From a virus, in the IMG/VR virus record IMGVR_UViG_3300018719_000038, positions 1 to 62,664 of that record: a stretch of DNA of 62,664 nt; one strand, written 5' to 3'. A program made the translations under genes and the position numbers. Positions 16,462 to 24,558 of this stretch are shown here, piece by piece. The notes beneath the pieces are model-generated. The model did not search any database. It saw nothing but the letters and a program-made list of their open reading frames with translations, and was not told where the DNA came from. Position 1 is the first letter of the stretch, and each line of letters starts with the position of its first letter.

Positions 16462-17235
16462 TTATGCCGCGATGAGTTCCGGCGTTGTTACGCATTCCGG
16501 AATCGTGCGACGAATTCGTTCTATCATATCGATACAGGCGTGCGACCTGCGGTTACGGTCGTAGTATCCGTGAACATAGTTTGCGAAAACCTCAAACTTA
16601 CGGTCTAATCGCAATGATCGCGGCGTGTCCGCGTACATAAAAAAGCACCAACGCAAAGCGTCGGCGTTCGATTTAGTGGTAAGAGTATACATCGGACTTT
16701 TACGACCCGACTTACCGGCACGGTGTTCCTTCAACGTCGTGTTGATGCCTCTCTTTTGGAACTCCACTTGCATGTCCTCAAAGAAACTTTTTGTTGCGCC
16801 ACAGATTAAAAGTTGAAGATCGTTCCACTGTTTCCCGTGTTTTATATTTCCGTCTCCCTCGAAAACTCCGCGAGTGAAGTCCCAAAACAGCGACTCCGGA
16901 ATATTTGGAACGGTCGTATTGAATGTCTTATTACTTCTTGCCATTCCGCATGCAAACAAGTCTTCTGCCATTTCCTTACGGCACACTCGTAAATACGCAA
17001 AGTGCCTACCGTCATCTTGTGTCCCTTTAAATACAGGACCGGTAAACCGCATGGCCCTCTTGATCTTTTCAAGCGCGTCGATATCGTGGGATTTAAGCAT
17101 AAGACGAATCTGCCCACTCTTTTCATTTACGGAACCGTCAGTGAGCAACCACCCAAACACCCACGCGCTTTCCCTAGTCCATGTCTTAAAAAAGTCTTCA
17201 TTGACACTGTGAACTTTCCTAACTAAATCGCCCAA
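16462..17235 (-). CDS. LAGLIDADG homing endonuclease (free-standing)
   Basis: Protein of 257 residues with two LAGLIDADG-type motifs: FGWLLTDGS (27-35) and GVFEGDGNI (123-131), each with the acidic residue that binds the metal. Two motifs in one chain indicate a monomeric enzyme that cuts a long asymmetric site. Start is TTG with AAGGGG 9 nt upstream. It lies outside the group I intron, about 100 bp downstream of exon 2 of the minor capsid gene, with a terminator between. It may spread the intron or itself. The 89 bp after its stop hold only small inverted repeats before the scaffold gene. Confidence 0.88.
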   Translation of the reverse strand: MGDLVRKVHSVNEDFFKTWTRESAWVFGWLLTDGSVNEKSGQIRLMLKSHDIDALEKIKRAMRFTGPVFKGTQDDGRHFAYLRVCRKEMAEDLFACGMARSNKTFNTTVPNIPESLFWDFTRGVFEGDGNIKHGKQWNDLQLLICGATKSFFEDMQVEFQKRGINTTLKEHRAGKSGRKSPMYTLTTKSNADALRWCFFMYADTPRSLRLDRKFEVFANYVHGYYDRNRRSHACIDMIERIRRTIPECVTTPELIAA

Positions 17236-17324
17236 TTAACCAAACCCCTTAAAGTTCGATTCCTTGAGAAGATGCCGCGCAGGGCGCCAAGGTCGCGCCT
17301 TTTCGGTGATCAGCCTATCGCGGC

Positions 17325-17351
17325 CAAAATAAAAACGCCTCAATCGGCGTC
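17325..17351 (-). terminator. Terminator overlapping the minor capsid stop
   Basis: Stem ACGCC/GGCGT with a 6-nt loop containing the TGA stop, followed by TTTTATTTT on the minus strand. It separates exon 2 from the endonuclease gene. Confidence 0.72.
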
Positions 17352-18386
17352 TAAAAGTTTTGGATCACGTATTGGAGAAATTACGTGGCGACAATTTGGC
17401 CCACGCTGTTATCTCCGGTTTCCCGGAGTGTCGGACTATCCCATAACCTCGAAAGGCTCCGCTATTATAGTCTCTGCACGTCCCTGTCTCTTTGGGATTG
17501 CGATGTACGCGGACAGGTTTCGCTCACGGTTGCCGTAGCGCAAATACGCCGTAGGGTTCCCTGAATTTAAGCGGTTATTCGATGCGAGTCACCTCGCAAA
17601 GCCACCCGTTTGTCGATGGAATATTTCTCGGCGCGGCAAATCACCGAAATACGGATAATCGCCCGGGGCATCGCGTACCAATTTGACGATGCGTCCTTCC
17701 CAGTTTCGGCAGGCGTCCGTAGCTCCGTGGCGCGATATCCGACCGTAATAAGCGCGCCGACCAATAGCTTCGTTTACCGTCGCTTCCCGGTGTGACTCCG
17801 CCATCTTCGTCCGCGTAACCATTTCTACGTAGACTTCCGGCTTCCAACGTCGGCCGGCCGCGTCAATAATTCCGGTATTTACGGAGTCGCCGAGCTTTTT
17901 CCGTAATCCGGCGAGGATATCCGCGCTAATCGTCCGTCGGCCGTTCACGCCTTTCGTAAGATTGGCGCGCATGGATTCCGCGGTTACTTGCCGGACCACC
18001 GTCCGGACGCGCCGCTCTATGTTTTTGGTGACCGCCAGCAAATCCGCTTGAGTATCCGCTACGGCCGCCGCGACGAGTTCCCGGTTGATCTTCGTAAATT
18101 TGACGAGCTTTTCCGCGTCCTTAACGTCCAGCGACACAAGCGCAGTCAGCACACCATCGCGGACAGCCTGCGGAATGTTCTTCGCGACCCAGGCCGCCGA
18201 CTCTTCGTCAAGTGATGCGAGTATTTTCGTTACCTCAATGAGTGCGGCCGCCGAGTTTGCCCGGGACATGTTCGCGATGTCAATGCGGTCGAGTTCGGCA
18301 AGGATCACAGCAATTGCCTTTTTATACGCGCGGACCAGGCGGCCGATTTCATAATCGTAATTAGGTTCCGGGATTTTAGCGGGCAT
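17340..18386 (-). CDS. Minor capsid / head morphogenesis protein, split by a group I intron
   Basis: Exon 1 is 17616-18386 and exon 2 is 17340-17399, giving 276 residues after splicing. Exon 1 ends GDYPYFGDLPRREIFH, and the unspliced frame would end in a foreign HRQTGGFAR. Exon 2 begins PNCRHVISPI, which completes the HPNCRH motif at the end of this Mu F/minor capsid family. The N-terminal part is helical. The protein is expected inside the head near the portal, which is encoded just upstream after a small gene. Both exon boundaries fall between codons. The exon 2 reading frame, not the ORF end at 17589, defines the gene. Confidence 0.9.
17400..17615 (-). ncRNA. ORF-less group I intron, 216 nt
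   Basis: Self-splicing intron judged from base pairing. 5' splice site follows a U (TTCCAT|C) that pairs with an internal guide GGGTGG (P1, with the U-G wobble). P2 is GCGAG-GTGA-CTCGC. The P7 strands are GACTA (in GTGCAGAGACTA) and TAGTC (in GGGATAGTCCGAC), the classic R and S elements. P8 is AGCCT-TTCG-AGGTT and P9 is CTCCGG-GAAA-CCGGAG. The last base is G (AGCGTGG|CCA). CAGGGAACCCTACGG and CGGCAACCGTGAGCG supply the P and Q regions. No ORF fits inside. Confidence 0.92.
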
Positions 18387-18690
18387 ATGTCGCTACCGCT
18401 TCGTACGTCGCCGCAAAGATGTCAGGCTTGCACGGATACCGCTCTCCGGCCACTCCGGTTATGATCCAGTCACCGGGCGAAATTTCGTGGAACCCTTCAA
18501 GCGTTTTTATTGCTGGCTTTTGGATGCACTTGGGGATAGGGCCGTTCTTATCAAAGTAACCGATAAAGTTACCTGTAACAGCCTTGCCGGAGGTTCCAAC
18601 GGCGATTGCATAGCATGCATACCCGTCCTCCATTCCCGGCGCGTACAATACCGCATCGATAACCACCGGCTTCTTGCGATATTTGGGCAT
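18376..18690 (-). CDS. Conserved small phage protein, PGDWIITG motif
   Basis: Protein of 104 residues beginning MPKYRKKPVVIDAV and containing SPGDWIITGV and GERYPCKPDIFAATYE. This is a widespread small phage protein, seen with structural or early genes; its function is not established. ATG at 18690 overlaps the portal stop (TGATG), with GAGGAGG upstream. Its end overlaps the minor capsid start. Confidence 0.75.
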   Translation of the reverse strand: MPKYRKKPVVIDAVLYAPGMEDGYACYAIAVGTSGKAVTGNFIGYFDKNGPIPKCIQKPAIKTLEGFHEISPGDWIITGVAGERYPCKPDIFAATYEAVATYAR

Positions 18691-20273
18691 CACACAACGA
18701 CCTCCTCAACCTCTTCGTTAAAGACCGAGCCGTCGACCTTCCCGTTCATGCGTTCCTCGTCCGCGTCGATCCTCTTGATGCGCTCCTCTGCGGTCGCGTC
18801 GTCAACTCCGTCGAGTTCTTTAATCGCGTCAGCAACGGATTGCGTCGGCTTGCCGCCGGTCCGGATATTCGCCACTTCTGCCGCTTCTTTCGGGTCCTGC
18901 GGCACCCCATCACGCCAGTTAATCCGCGGATACACGGGCTCGTATGGCACGAATCCGGCTACGTCCTTATTAGCGTAGTTTTCGAGCTGCATCGCGGTCC
19001 AGATAGCGTCGCGGAGTGCGCGGTCAACGTGCGCCCGAATACGGTTGACCTTTGCCAAAATCGGCATGAAACGTGCCTTAATCGCGCCGGAATCCGTATG
19101 TGACGTGCCGGTTCCGCCTTTGTCGTTAGCGAGGGTCGTACCAAAAAGCCACTGCGGCGTCTCACTCATCTGATAAACGAGACCGAGCAGGATGTCGAGC
19201 TCCTTAAACGCAGATTCGAGTTGCCCCTCCCACGTTAGATAGCCGGGCGTCGTGTCGTTTTTCCCGACCGGAATGTAGCGGCCGCCACCGCGGACAGTGT
19301 CTCCGCCGTCTTCGATGTCCTCCGGTCCATACATCCACGGATCGGAATGCTTCCAAAGGATATAGTCAATCTGCGCGAGCCGCTCATTTATCGCGCTCAA
19401 CACGCTTTCCAACTTTTCAACGCCGGAGATACCTTCCCACCGATCATCGACCGACTTATACGGGATGTGATGGACAAGCAACCGGTCCGTCCCCGTTTCA
19501 ACGACGTCATTTTCGCGGCCAGTCGGGACCGCATCGCCGATCGTATATGTCGGAATCGGCACGCCCCAGTCCTCGTTGACGCTCCGCTCATTAAGGCGGA
19601 ACCGTTCGTAGGTTATAAATCCCGGAACGTGTCGCTCGACTACGAGATATGGCGTATATGTCGCCTCTTCGCCCGAAAGCCATCGGACTACTTTTCCGTT
19701 GGGCTCCTCGACCCAGTCAATCCACGCGATGTTGATCGCCTTGAACCTCTTGCGCGAGCCCTTCGAAAGCTCCGGAAATACGATGTTAGCCGGCACCGCC
19801 TCGATAATCGGTTCGAGCGGCACCTCCGGCGCAGGCAGTCCGAGTTGAGCCGCTAGTACCTCCGTCTCGCTTACGTCCGCCCGCGCGGCATAGTACGTTT
19901 TGATAAACGAGTCGCCGCGATAGCCGCCGCCGATGACGAGTTCGTGCGTCATTTGCGTCAAGTCGTTCTCCTCAACGATCGAGTCGAGGCGTTCCTGTTC
20001 GCGGCTGCCCAGGCCCTTTCCGCTTTCATATGTCGGTGGCTCGCCGGTCAGCAAGTCCGCCGGCTTCGTGAGCAAAATGTCCATGAGGTTAACCGCAATA
20101 AACAGCGTTTCAAGCTGCGCGGCGTGCGGCGTATCCTTTAAGAGCGACGAGGCCCGTTCGTAGATTTCCGGGTGCCGGCCGTCAAAGATTACGCGGCCGC
20201 GTTTATATCGGGCCAGGCGTGGGATATCGCGTTCAGGCGGGTACTGTTCACCTGTTTTAAACAATTTCGCCAA
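18690..20273 (-). CDS. Portal protein (SPP1 gp6-like)
   Basis: Protein of 527 residues of the SPP1 gp6-type portal family. It forms the dodecameric DNA channel at the head vertex. Supporting segments are NLMDILLTKPADLLTGEPP, the crown/stem region around FKELDILLGLVYQMSETPQW, and an acidic C-terminus. Start TTG has AAAGGAGG 7 nt upstream. It lies between TerL and the minor capsid gene as expected. Confidence 0.9.
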   Translation of the reverse strand: MAKLFKTGEQYPPERDIPRLARYKRGRVIFDGRHPEIYERASSLLKDTPHAAQLETLFIAVNLMDILLTKPADLLTGEPPTYESGKGLGSREQERLDSIVEENDLTQMTHELVIGGGYRGDSFIKTYYAARADVSETEVLAAQLGLPAPEVPLEPIIEAVPANIVFPELSKGSRKRFKAINIAWIDWVEEPNGKVVRWLSGEEATYTPYLVVERHVPGFITYERFRLNERSVNEDWGVPIPTYTIGDAVPTGRENDVVETGTDRLLVHHIPYKSVDDRWEGISGVEKLESVLSAINERLAQIDYILWKHSDPWMYGPEDIEDGGDTVRGGGRYIPVGKNDTTPGYLTWEGQLESAFKELDILLGLVYQMSETPQWLFGTTLANDKGGTGTSHTDSGAIKARFMPILAKVNRIRAHVDRALRDAIWTAMQLENYANKDVAGFVPYEPVYPRINWRDGVPQDPKEAAEVANIRTGGKPTQSVADAIKELDGVDDATAEERIKRIDADEERMNGKVDGSVFNEEVEEVVV

Positions 20274-20297
20274 TCTACCGCCTCCTTTCCGTTTGGA

Positions 20298-22052
20298 TTA
20301 CGCCCATGCGGGCTTGTTACGGACTTTCTTTTTCGCTTTCGCGACGTTCTCGACCGCGAGCTGCAGGGCGTCCGCGGAGTCGACATAATCGCCGTGCGGA
20401 TACTGCACAAGTTGGTCGATGAGCATCGTGTGCCCAGCGTTAAGAATTAGGGTTTTGTTATGAAAAAGAGGCTCTAACGACTCAATCCGCTCCTCTTTCG
20501 AGGATTTGTAGGACTTGATATCGTTGAGCCTCGTTTTATAGATACCTTCGACGCGCATTCTCTCTTGGAGCTGCCGATAGAACTCGTGCTGCGCGTTAAT
20601 TGTCTCGACGCTGAATACGTGGTGCTTCCACTCTTTCATACGCTCGATAATGATATCGAGGTATTTGTGCGGAGGTTCTTTCGACGCGTATTCGTCCAGA
20701 ACGAAGATGTGTCCGGTCTTTTCATAGCGACCGACCGTCAGTACCGCGTTATAACAGCTCCGCGCATTCTTCCCTTGCGCTATATCCCACGCGCCTGAAA
20801 TCGTCAACTCATCGACCGGAATGAGCAAATCTTCGTACCGAATATAACGCCGGCTGCCCTCGTACTCGAACCGGTAATAGCCGTATGTGTCCGGGAAGAA
20901 AAACTGCTCATCCTCGGAAAACGCCAGATTCCGGAACTCCGAATTATATGCTCGCGTGCCCATATTGACTTTTTCGTGCATGAGCGCTCGGTACGTCCAG
21001 CGCCACGGCCACGCCAGCTCGACGCCAGCTTCCAGCGCCTCTTTATTCGCCTCATAAAACGCGTCGGCCTCCGTCGGATCGTCTGACCTCGCGTAAATTT
21101 CGCAATATCGGTCCCAAAGTTGCGGATTGTCCGGCTCCGAAACTACCGCGCCATGGAAGGAAGATTCGAAGTCCCTACGTTTGAGAACGTGATTCAAAAG
21201 GCCGGTCGCGCTAACCATCGTGCCGACAAGGATTATCGCGGTGGCCTTCGTTCCAATCGGAACTACGACCGAGTTAAACCAGTGAATCAACTTTTCCCGC
21301 GCTTCCTTCGTGCCTTCGTTATTTTGCGAAGACGGATCGTCGACAATTACGAGGTCCGGCCGATATGAGCCGTGCCGTTTACCGCGCAGTTGTTTACCGG
21401 AGGACGAGGCCTCGACCAGCGTTCCGGACGCGGTGATAAACGCTTCTTCGTTATCCTTTTCGTTCAGGTTGTTCCGTTCGTGGAGCAGCGGGCCGAAATC
21501 CTGGCGCAGCTTTTCGTTGAATTTAAGCTGCTTGTTCACCCAGCCGATCAGCTTTTTCGAAAGCGTGTCTGTTTCCGAAATCACAAGGATGTATCGCCGT
21601 TTCCGGAATACGACTTGATGAAGCGGAAAACCGTTCGAAAACATGCCGGACTTCGAGTGTCCCCGGGCGGCCGCAATCGCAAGCCGCGCATTTCTCACGA
21701 CATGGTCGACGTGATCGCACAAGTCGAAGAACTCGCGGTGGATCGGCGCTAAATGGTCGAAATTATCGTGCGGCGTTCCGTCCTCGCCGTGCCGTATGAT
21801 ATTATCCTCGTTTTCCGGATTGCCGGCGTCCGACAGGTATTCGTAAGTGAAATAGGCGACGTCGTTCTCCGCGCGGTCGATTCGTTTTAAACGCCGAATC
21901 TCCGCAATATCAGTCCGGAACGCCTCTTCGTGATACGTCGTCGCGCGGCCCGATTCGATAAGGGACCGCAGCTTTTTAGCGCGAGCACTAACGAGCTTGA
22001 TGCGTTCTTGCCGCGCCGGCTTATCGAGCCATTCATCGTTAACCCATGCGAT
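20298..22052 (-). CDS. terL: Terminase large subunit, probable ATC start
   Basis: 584 residues. Walker A AARGHSKS (about 128-135), Walker B LVIVDDPSS and an RNase H-like nuclease domain (ISGAWDIAQG; FVLDEYA) identify the packaging motor. The first canonical start (TTG at 21722) would remove the first 110 residues, including the normal N-terminal adenine-binding region. The frame is open to the TerS stop, and the only start-like codon near the strong site AAGGAGGT is ATC at 22052 (9 nt), giving MAWVNDEWLDKPARQERIKL. The ATG in between is out of frame. Confidence 0.9.
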   Translation of the reverse strand: MAWVNDEWLDKPARQERIKLVSARAKKLRSLIESGRATTYHEEAFRTDIAEIRRLKRIDRAENDVAYFTYEYLSDAGNPENEDNIIRHGEDGTPHDNFDHLAPIHREFFDLCDHVDHVVRNARLAIAAARGHSKSGMFSNGFPLHQVVFRKRRYILVISETDTLSKKLIGWVNKQLKFNEKLRQDFGPLLHERNNLNEKDNEEAFITASGTLVEASSSGKQLRGKRHGSYRPDLVIVDDPSSQNNEGTKEAREKLIHWFNSVVVPIGTKATAIILVGTMVSATGLLNHVLKRRDFESSFHGAVVSEPDNPQLWDRYCEIYARSDDPTEADAFYEANKEALEAGVELAWPWRWTYRALMHEKVNMGTRAYNSEFRNLAFSEDEQFFFPDTYGYYRFEYEGSRRYIRYEDLLIPVDELTISGAWDIAQGKNARSCYNAVLTVGRYEKTGHIFVLDEYASKEPPHKYLDIIIERMKEWKHHVFSVETINAQHEFYRQLQERMRVEGIYKTRLNDIKSYKSSKEERIESLEPLFHNKTLILNAGHTMLIDQLVQYPHGDYVDSADALQLAVENVAKAKKKVRNKPAWA

Positions 22053-22070
22053 GGGAACGCACCTCCTTCG

Positions 22071-22511
22071 TTATTCCGCGTCGGTTTCTGCGAGCAGCTC
22101 GTCCAATTCTTCGATTTCTGCCGCCAGTTCTTCGTTTGATTTCGTGGCTCCGGAGTCTTTCGTCTCGACTGCGACCTGCTGCGTAATGAGGCCGAAGCGC
22201 CGGAAGAAAAGATCGATAGCTTTGATCGACGGCTGCCCGCCGGATATCGATTTCATTAGCTGCCGGTAAACAAACGCCCTCTCTGACGCGAGAAAGTCGT
22301 CCGCCAGGTAATTCACGTAATCGATAAACGCGCGATTCTGCGTCCGCCACTTATAGAGCGATTGGCGTGAGACTCCGACCTCGTCCGCAATCTCGTCGAA
22401 TCCCTTCCGCTCGTCTTCCGCTGCAAATTCCCGTTCAACACACATTAGCGCGGCCCGAATTTGGCGGCCGTCCAATTTCGCCTCTAGCGCGGCTTTCCGT
22501 TTATCTGCCAT
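22071..22511 (-). CDS. terS: Terminase small subunit
   Basis: Protein of 146 residues with a helix-turn-helix (DEIADEVGVSRQSLYKWR, about 38-55) and a C-terminal acidic coiled coil. It recognises the packaging site and recruits TerL, whose gene follows after 18 bp. GAAAGGAGG lies before the ATG. The region just upstream would be a natural place for the pac or cos site, but none was recognised. Confidence 0.85.
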   Translation of the reverse strand: MADKRKAALEAKLDGRQIRAALMCVEREFAAEDERKGFDEIADEVGVSRQSLYKWRTQNRAFIDYVNYLADDFLASERAFVYRQLMKSISGGQPSIKAIDLFFRRFGLITQQVAVETKDSGATKSNEELAAEIEELDELLAETDAE

Positions 22512-22624
22512 GTTGCGTTCCTCCTTTCGCGTTCTTTGCGTAAAAATAGCGCCTTCCGTACGCCGGGGTATAAATGGTCCCGATGCGCACGAAACGCGCT
22601 AATTTGACGGTAAAATTACGAGAA

Positions 22625-23263
22625 TTATGCGGCGAGCTGCCGCGGTATGTCGGCAAGCAGCGCGAGTAGCCGGTCTCGCTCCGCTTGGAATGCGATTTCG
22701 AATGCGTGTGACTGTTCGAGTAATTGCGTGATGTCTGCCGTAGACTTGCCGGACCGTTGCGCCATTTCCGCGACGACGGCGTCGAAACGTTCCTGCGTGA
22801 AGGCCGGAGTGCGTTCGCGGAAAGAGATGAGCGAGTTAGTTTCCTTTGATGAGTTGCAACTGATGCACACTTTCGTAAGATTCCAGCGTGAGTTTGGTCC
22901 GCCCTGCTTCATCGGGATAATGTGATCGATATGTATTGCTCGCTTTGGTGGATTATCCCCGTGATCCTTTCCGCAATAGGCGCATACATTTGGCATGCTG
23001 TAAATGTCGAGCGCATCTTCCGGCGTTAAGTCCGAGAATGCTCCGTCCTTCTTGGCTTGATAACGCGATGTTGTATAGAACGCCATATGCGGATTCTCTT
23101 CGCGATACTTACGGACACGGGCGCGATGTTTACCGGGATTCCTTTCGCGATTTCTTCGACATGCTGCCCGTCCTTTTTCGAGACACACTTCGCATGTTTT
23201 AAGACCATCCCGGATCGTTACTTCCGTAGATGGCTTCGAACAGGTTCCGCAAAGTTTAACGAT
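22625..23263 (-). CDS. HNH endonuclease upstream of terminase, probable ATC start
   Basis: About 212 residues. An N-terminal CxxC pair set (LCGTC ... CEVC) is followed by an HNH domain: CAYCGKDH, AIHIDHIIPMKQGG and NLTKVCISCNSSKE. HNH proteins next to terminase often help cleave DNA during packaging (HK97 gp74-like); a free-standing homing role is the alternative. GTG at 23350 has no ribosome site. GGGGAGG lies 8 nt before an ATC at 23263, giving MVKLCGTCSKPSTEVT, a usual start for such proteins. Confidence 0.85.
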   Translation of the reverse strand: MVKLCGTCSKPSTEVTIRDGLKTCEVCLEKGRAACRRNRERNPGKHRARVRKYREENPHMAFYTTSRYQAKKDGAFSDLTPEDALDIYSMPNVCAYCGKDHGDNPPKRAIHIDHIIPMKQGGPNSRWNLTKVCISCNSSKETNSLISFRERTPAFTQERFDAVVAEMAQRSGKSTADITQLLEQSHAFEIAFQAERDRLLALLADIPRQLAA

Positions 23264-23732
23264 GATAACCGCCTCCCCGAGTTTAAAAAATTGTGCGCAA
23301 ATTCCGAACAACTGTCGCGGCCCGTTGAGCATACCCCTTGGGGGTCTCACACTTTATCACATTAACGCGACCTACATCTGCACAAAAGTCAACTTTTGGT
23401 CACTAGTCCAACTCCGCGCCACTCCGTCATAAATCGCATAACCACGCGGCTTCCCGGCGTTTCACCCTCCGTCGGTCATCCGCCCGATCCCCGCAAATTT
23501 GCACTTTTGCGTATATTTCCCGGCGAAATTGCGGCCTGAACCGCAAAAACCCCGTGAGTTTTCGGAGGGCGTCCGGCCCGAGCCGCCAGTCCGTGAACGG
23601 CCCCACTCCGTAAACAAACGGAACCATCCGCGCATCAAATCGCTTCATTATATGCGCAAGCAAACCGCAACCATTTCGCAAGGTTTACATCGCGCTTGTC
23701 CTGCGCCCGAGCAAAACGCAGGAGCTGCGCCA
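23264..23732. other. Intergenic region with no certain gene
   Basis: About 470 bp between the HNH gene and a small gene. An open frame on the minus strand (23427-23681) lacks a ribosome site and looks spurious. A short palindrome AAAAGTCAACTTTT is visible near 23382. The region may hold control or packaging signals. Confidence 0.4.
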
Positions 23733-23906
23733 CTAATCGACGTTCACCAATACGCGCAAAGGACCGTATTCATCGAGAATATAGCCGTCGTCTCCCGCAA
23801 GAATTGCGTTGTCTTCCGGCCCGAATACGTACTCCTTAACGCCTTCCCTGCGTGCTAACTCCGCGTGTAATTCCGCGGTAGAAACGCGAGATAAATTCGT
23901 GCTCAT
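23733..23906 (-). CDS. Small protein, 57 aa, paralogue of its neighbour
   Basis: Protein of 57 residues (MSTNLSRVSTAELHAELARR ... RVLVNVD) with GGAGGGATAAC upstream. It shares the pattern LSxxSxxELxxELARREGV with the next gene (23912-24118), so the two are tandem paralogues. Function unknown. Similar short ELxxELARRxGV proteins occur in many Bacillales phages. Confidence 0.72.
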   Translation of the reverse strand: MSTNLSRVSTAELHAELARREGVKEYVFGPEDNAILAGDDGYILDEYGPLRVLVNVD

Positions 23907-23911
23907 TTACG

Positions 23912-24118
23912 TTATCCCTCCGTTTTCAAAACGACCACTTGCGCAGGAACAGAGATTCTTACGCTAAGTGGCTCCGAATATAGTCCATAGATTGATGCGC
24001 GGTTGAACGTCAATTCTCCGAAGTCATCGGAATTTAAAGCGTAAATGCATACGCCCTCTCTGCGCGCCAATTCCTCAAGTAATTCGCCGGACGATGCGTG
24101 CGATAAGTCCATTCCCAT
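23912..24118 (-). CDS. Small protein, 68 aa, tandem paralogue
   Basis: Protein of 68 residues starting MGMDLSHASSGELLEELARR. ATG at 24118 with GGAGGG upstream; an open frame extends to 24229 but its other starts fit less well. N-terminal half matches the gene at 23733-23906; the C-terminal half is different and beta-rich. Function unknown. Confidence 0.7.
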   Translation of the reverse strand: MGMDLSHASSGELLEELARREGVCIYALNSDDFGELTFNRASIYGLYSEPLSVRISVPAQVVVLKTEG

Positions 24119-24505
24119 AACGAAATCCCTCCGCTCACTTAACGTTCGCTTAGCGCGAATAAAGGTTTGACTACATGAGATACTTCTTTGAATAGGCTTC
24201 ATGATTCTTTCTTTCAAAGGTTTGAGCAAAGATAATGCTGCGGCCTGCCGGCCTTGCCCGTCGCCTATCGGCTCCGGAATATCTCTTTAACGCGAATAGA
24301 ATTTATATAACCCCCTAACGCGCATAAGAGATTAACACAAGGCCCGATCTTGGCCGCAGTGTTCGGAGTGCCCTTCTCCGATTTCCTTAATCTGTGTTCG
24401 CTTTGTTACCGATGGCTCTCTCAAGATAAAGAATCAATCTCCGCGTTTTTGACCGTGAAAACGCCGCTATCCCTTGCCCGACGCAGCTTCCAGCGATTTT
24501 ATTCG
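24119..24505. other. Intergenic region, control signals likely
   Basis: About 390 bp without a convincing gene. It contains two TAACGCG boxes near 24289 and 24317 around an AT-rich stretch (TTTATATAACCCCC), a possible promoter area for the small genes to its left. Confidence 0.35.
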
Positions 24506-24558
24506 CGTGCAAAAAAGGGTACCTATCTGCCCGAAAACGTGCAAAAAAGGGTACCTAT
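24506..24558. repeat. Two 21-bp direct repeats with a GGTACC core
   Basis: Identical 21-bp copies at 24506-24526 and 24538-24558 (32-bp period), core AAAAAAGGGTACCTAT. The second overlaps the stop codon of the winged-helix gene. Likely binding sites for that protein or origin iterons. Confidence 0.8.

Noticed and set aside
17589-17640. Minor capsid protein ending HRQTGGFAR at 17589
   Set aside because: The tail is foreign to the family and lies in the intron; exon 2 at 17340-17399 restores the conserved ending.
23427-23681. 84-residue minus-strand ORF in the 23.3-23.7 kb gap
   Set aside because: No Shine-Dalgarno sequence and an unusual, Arg-rich composition typical of a random frame in GC-rich DNA.
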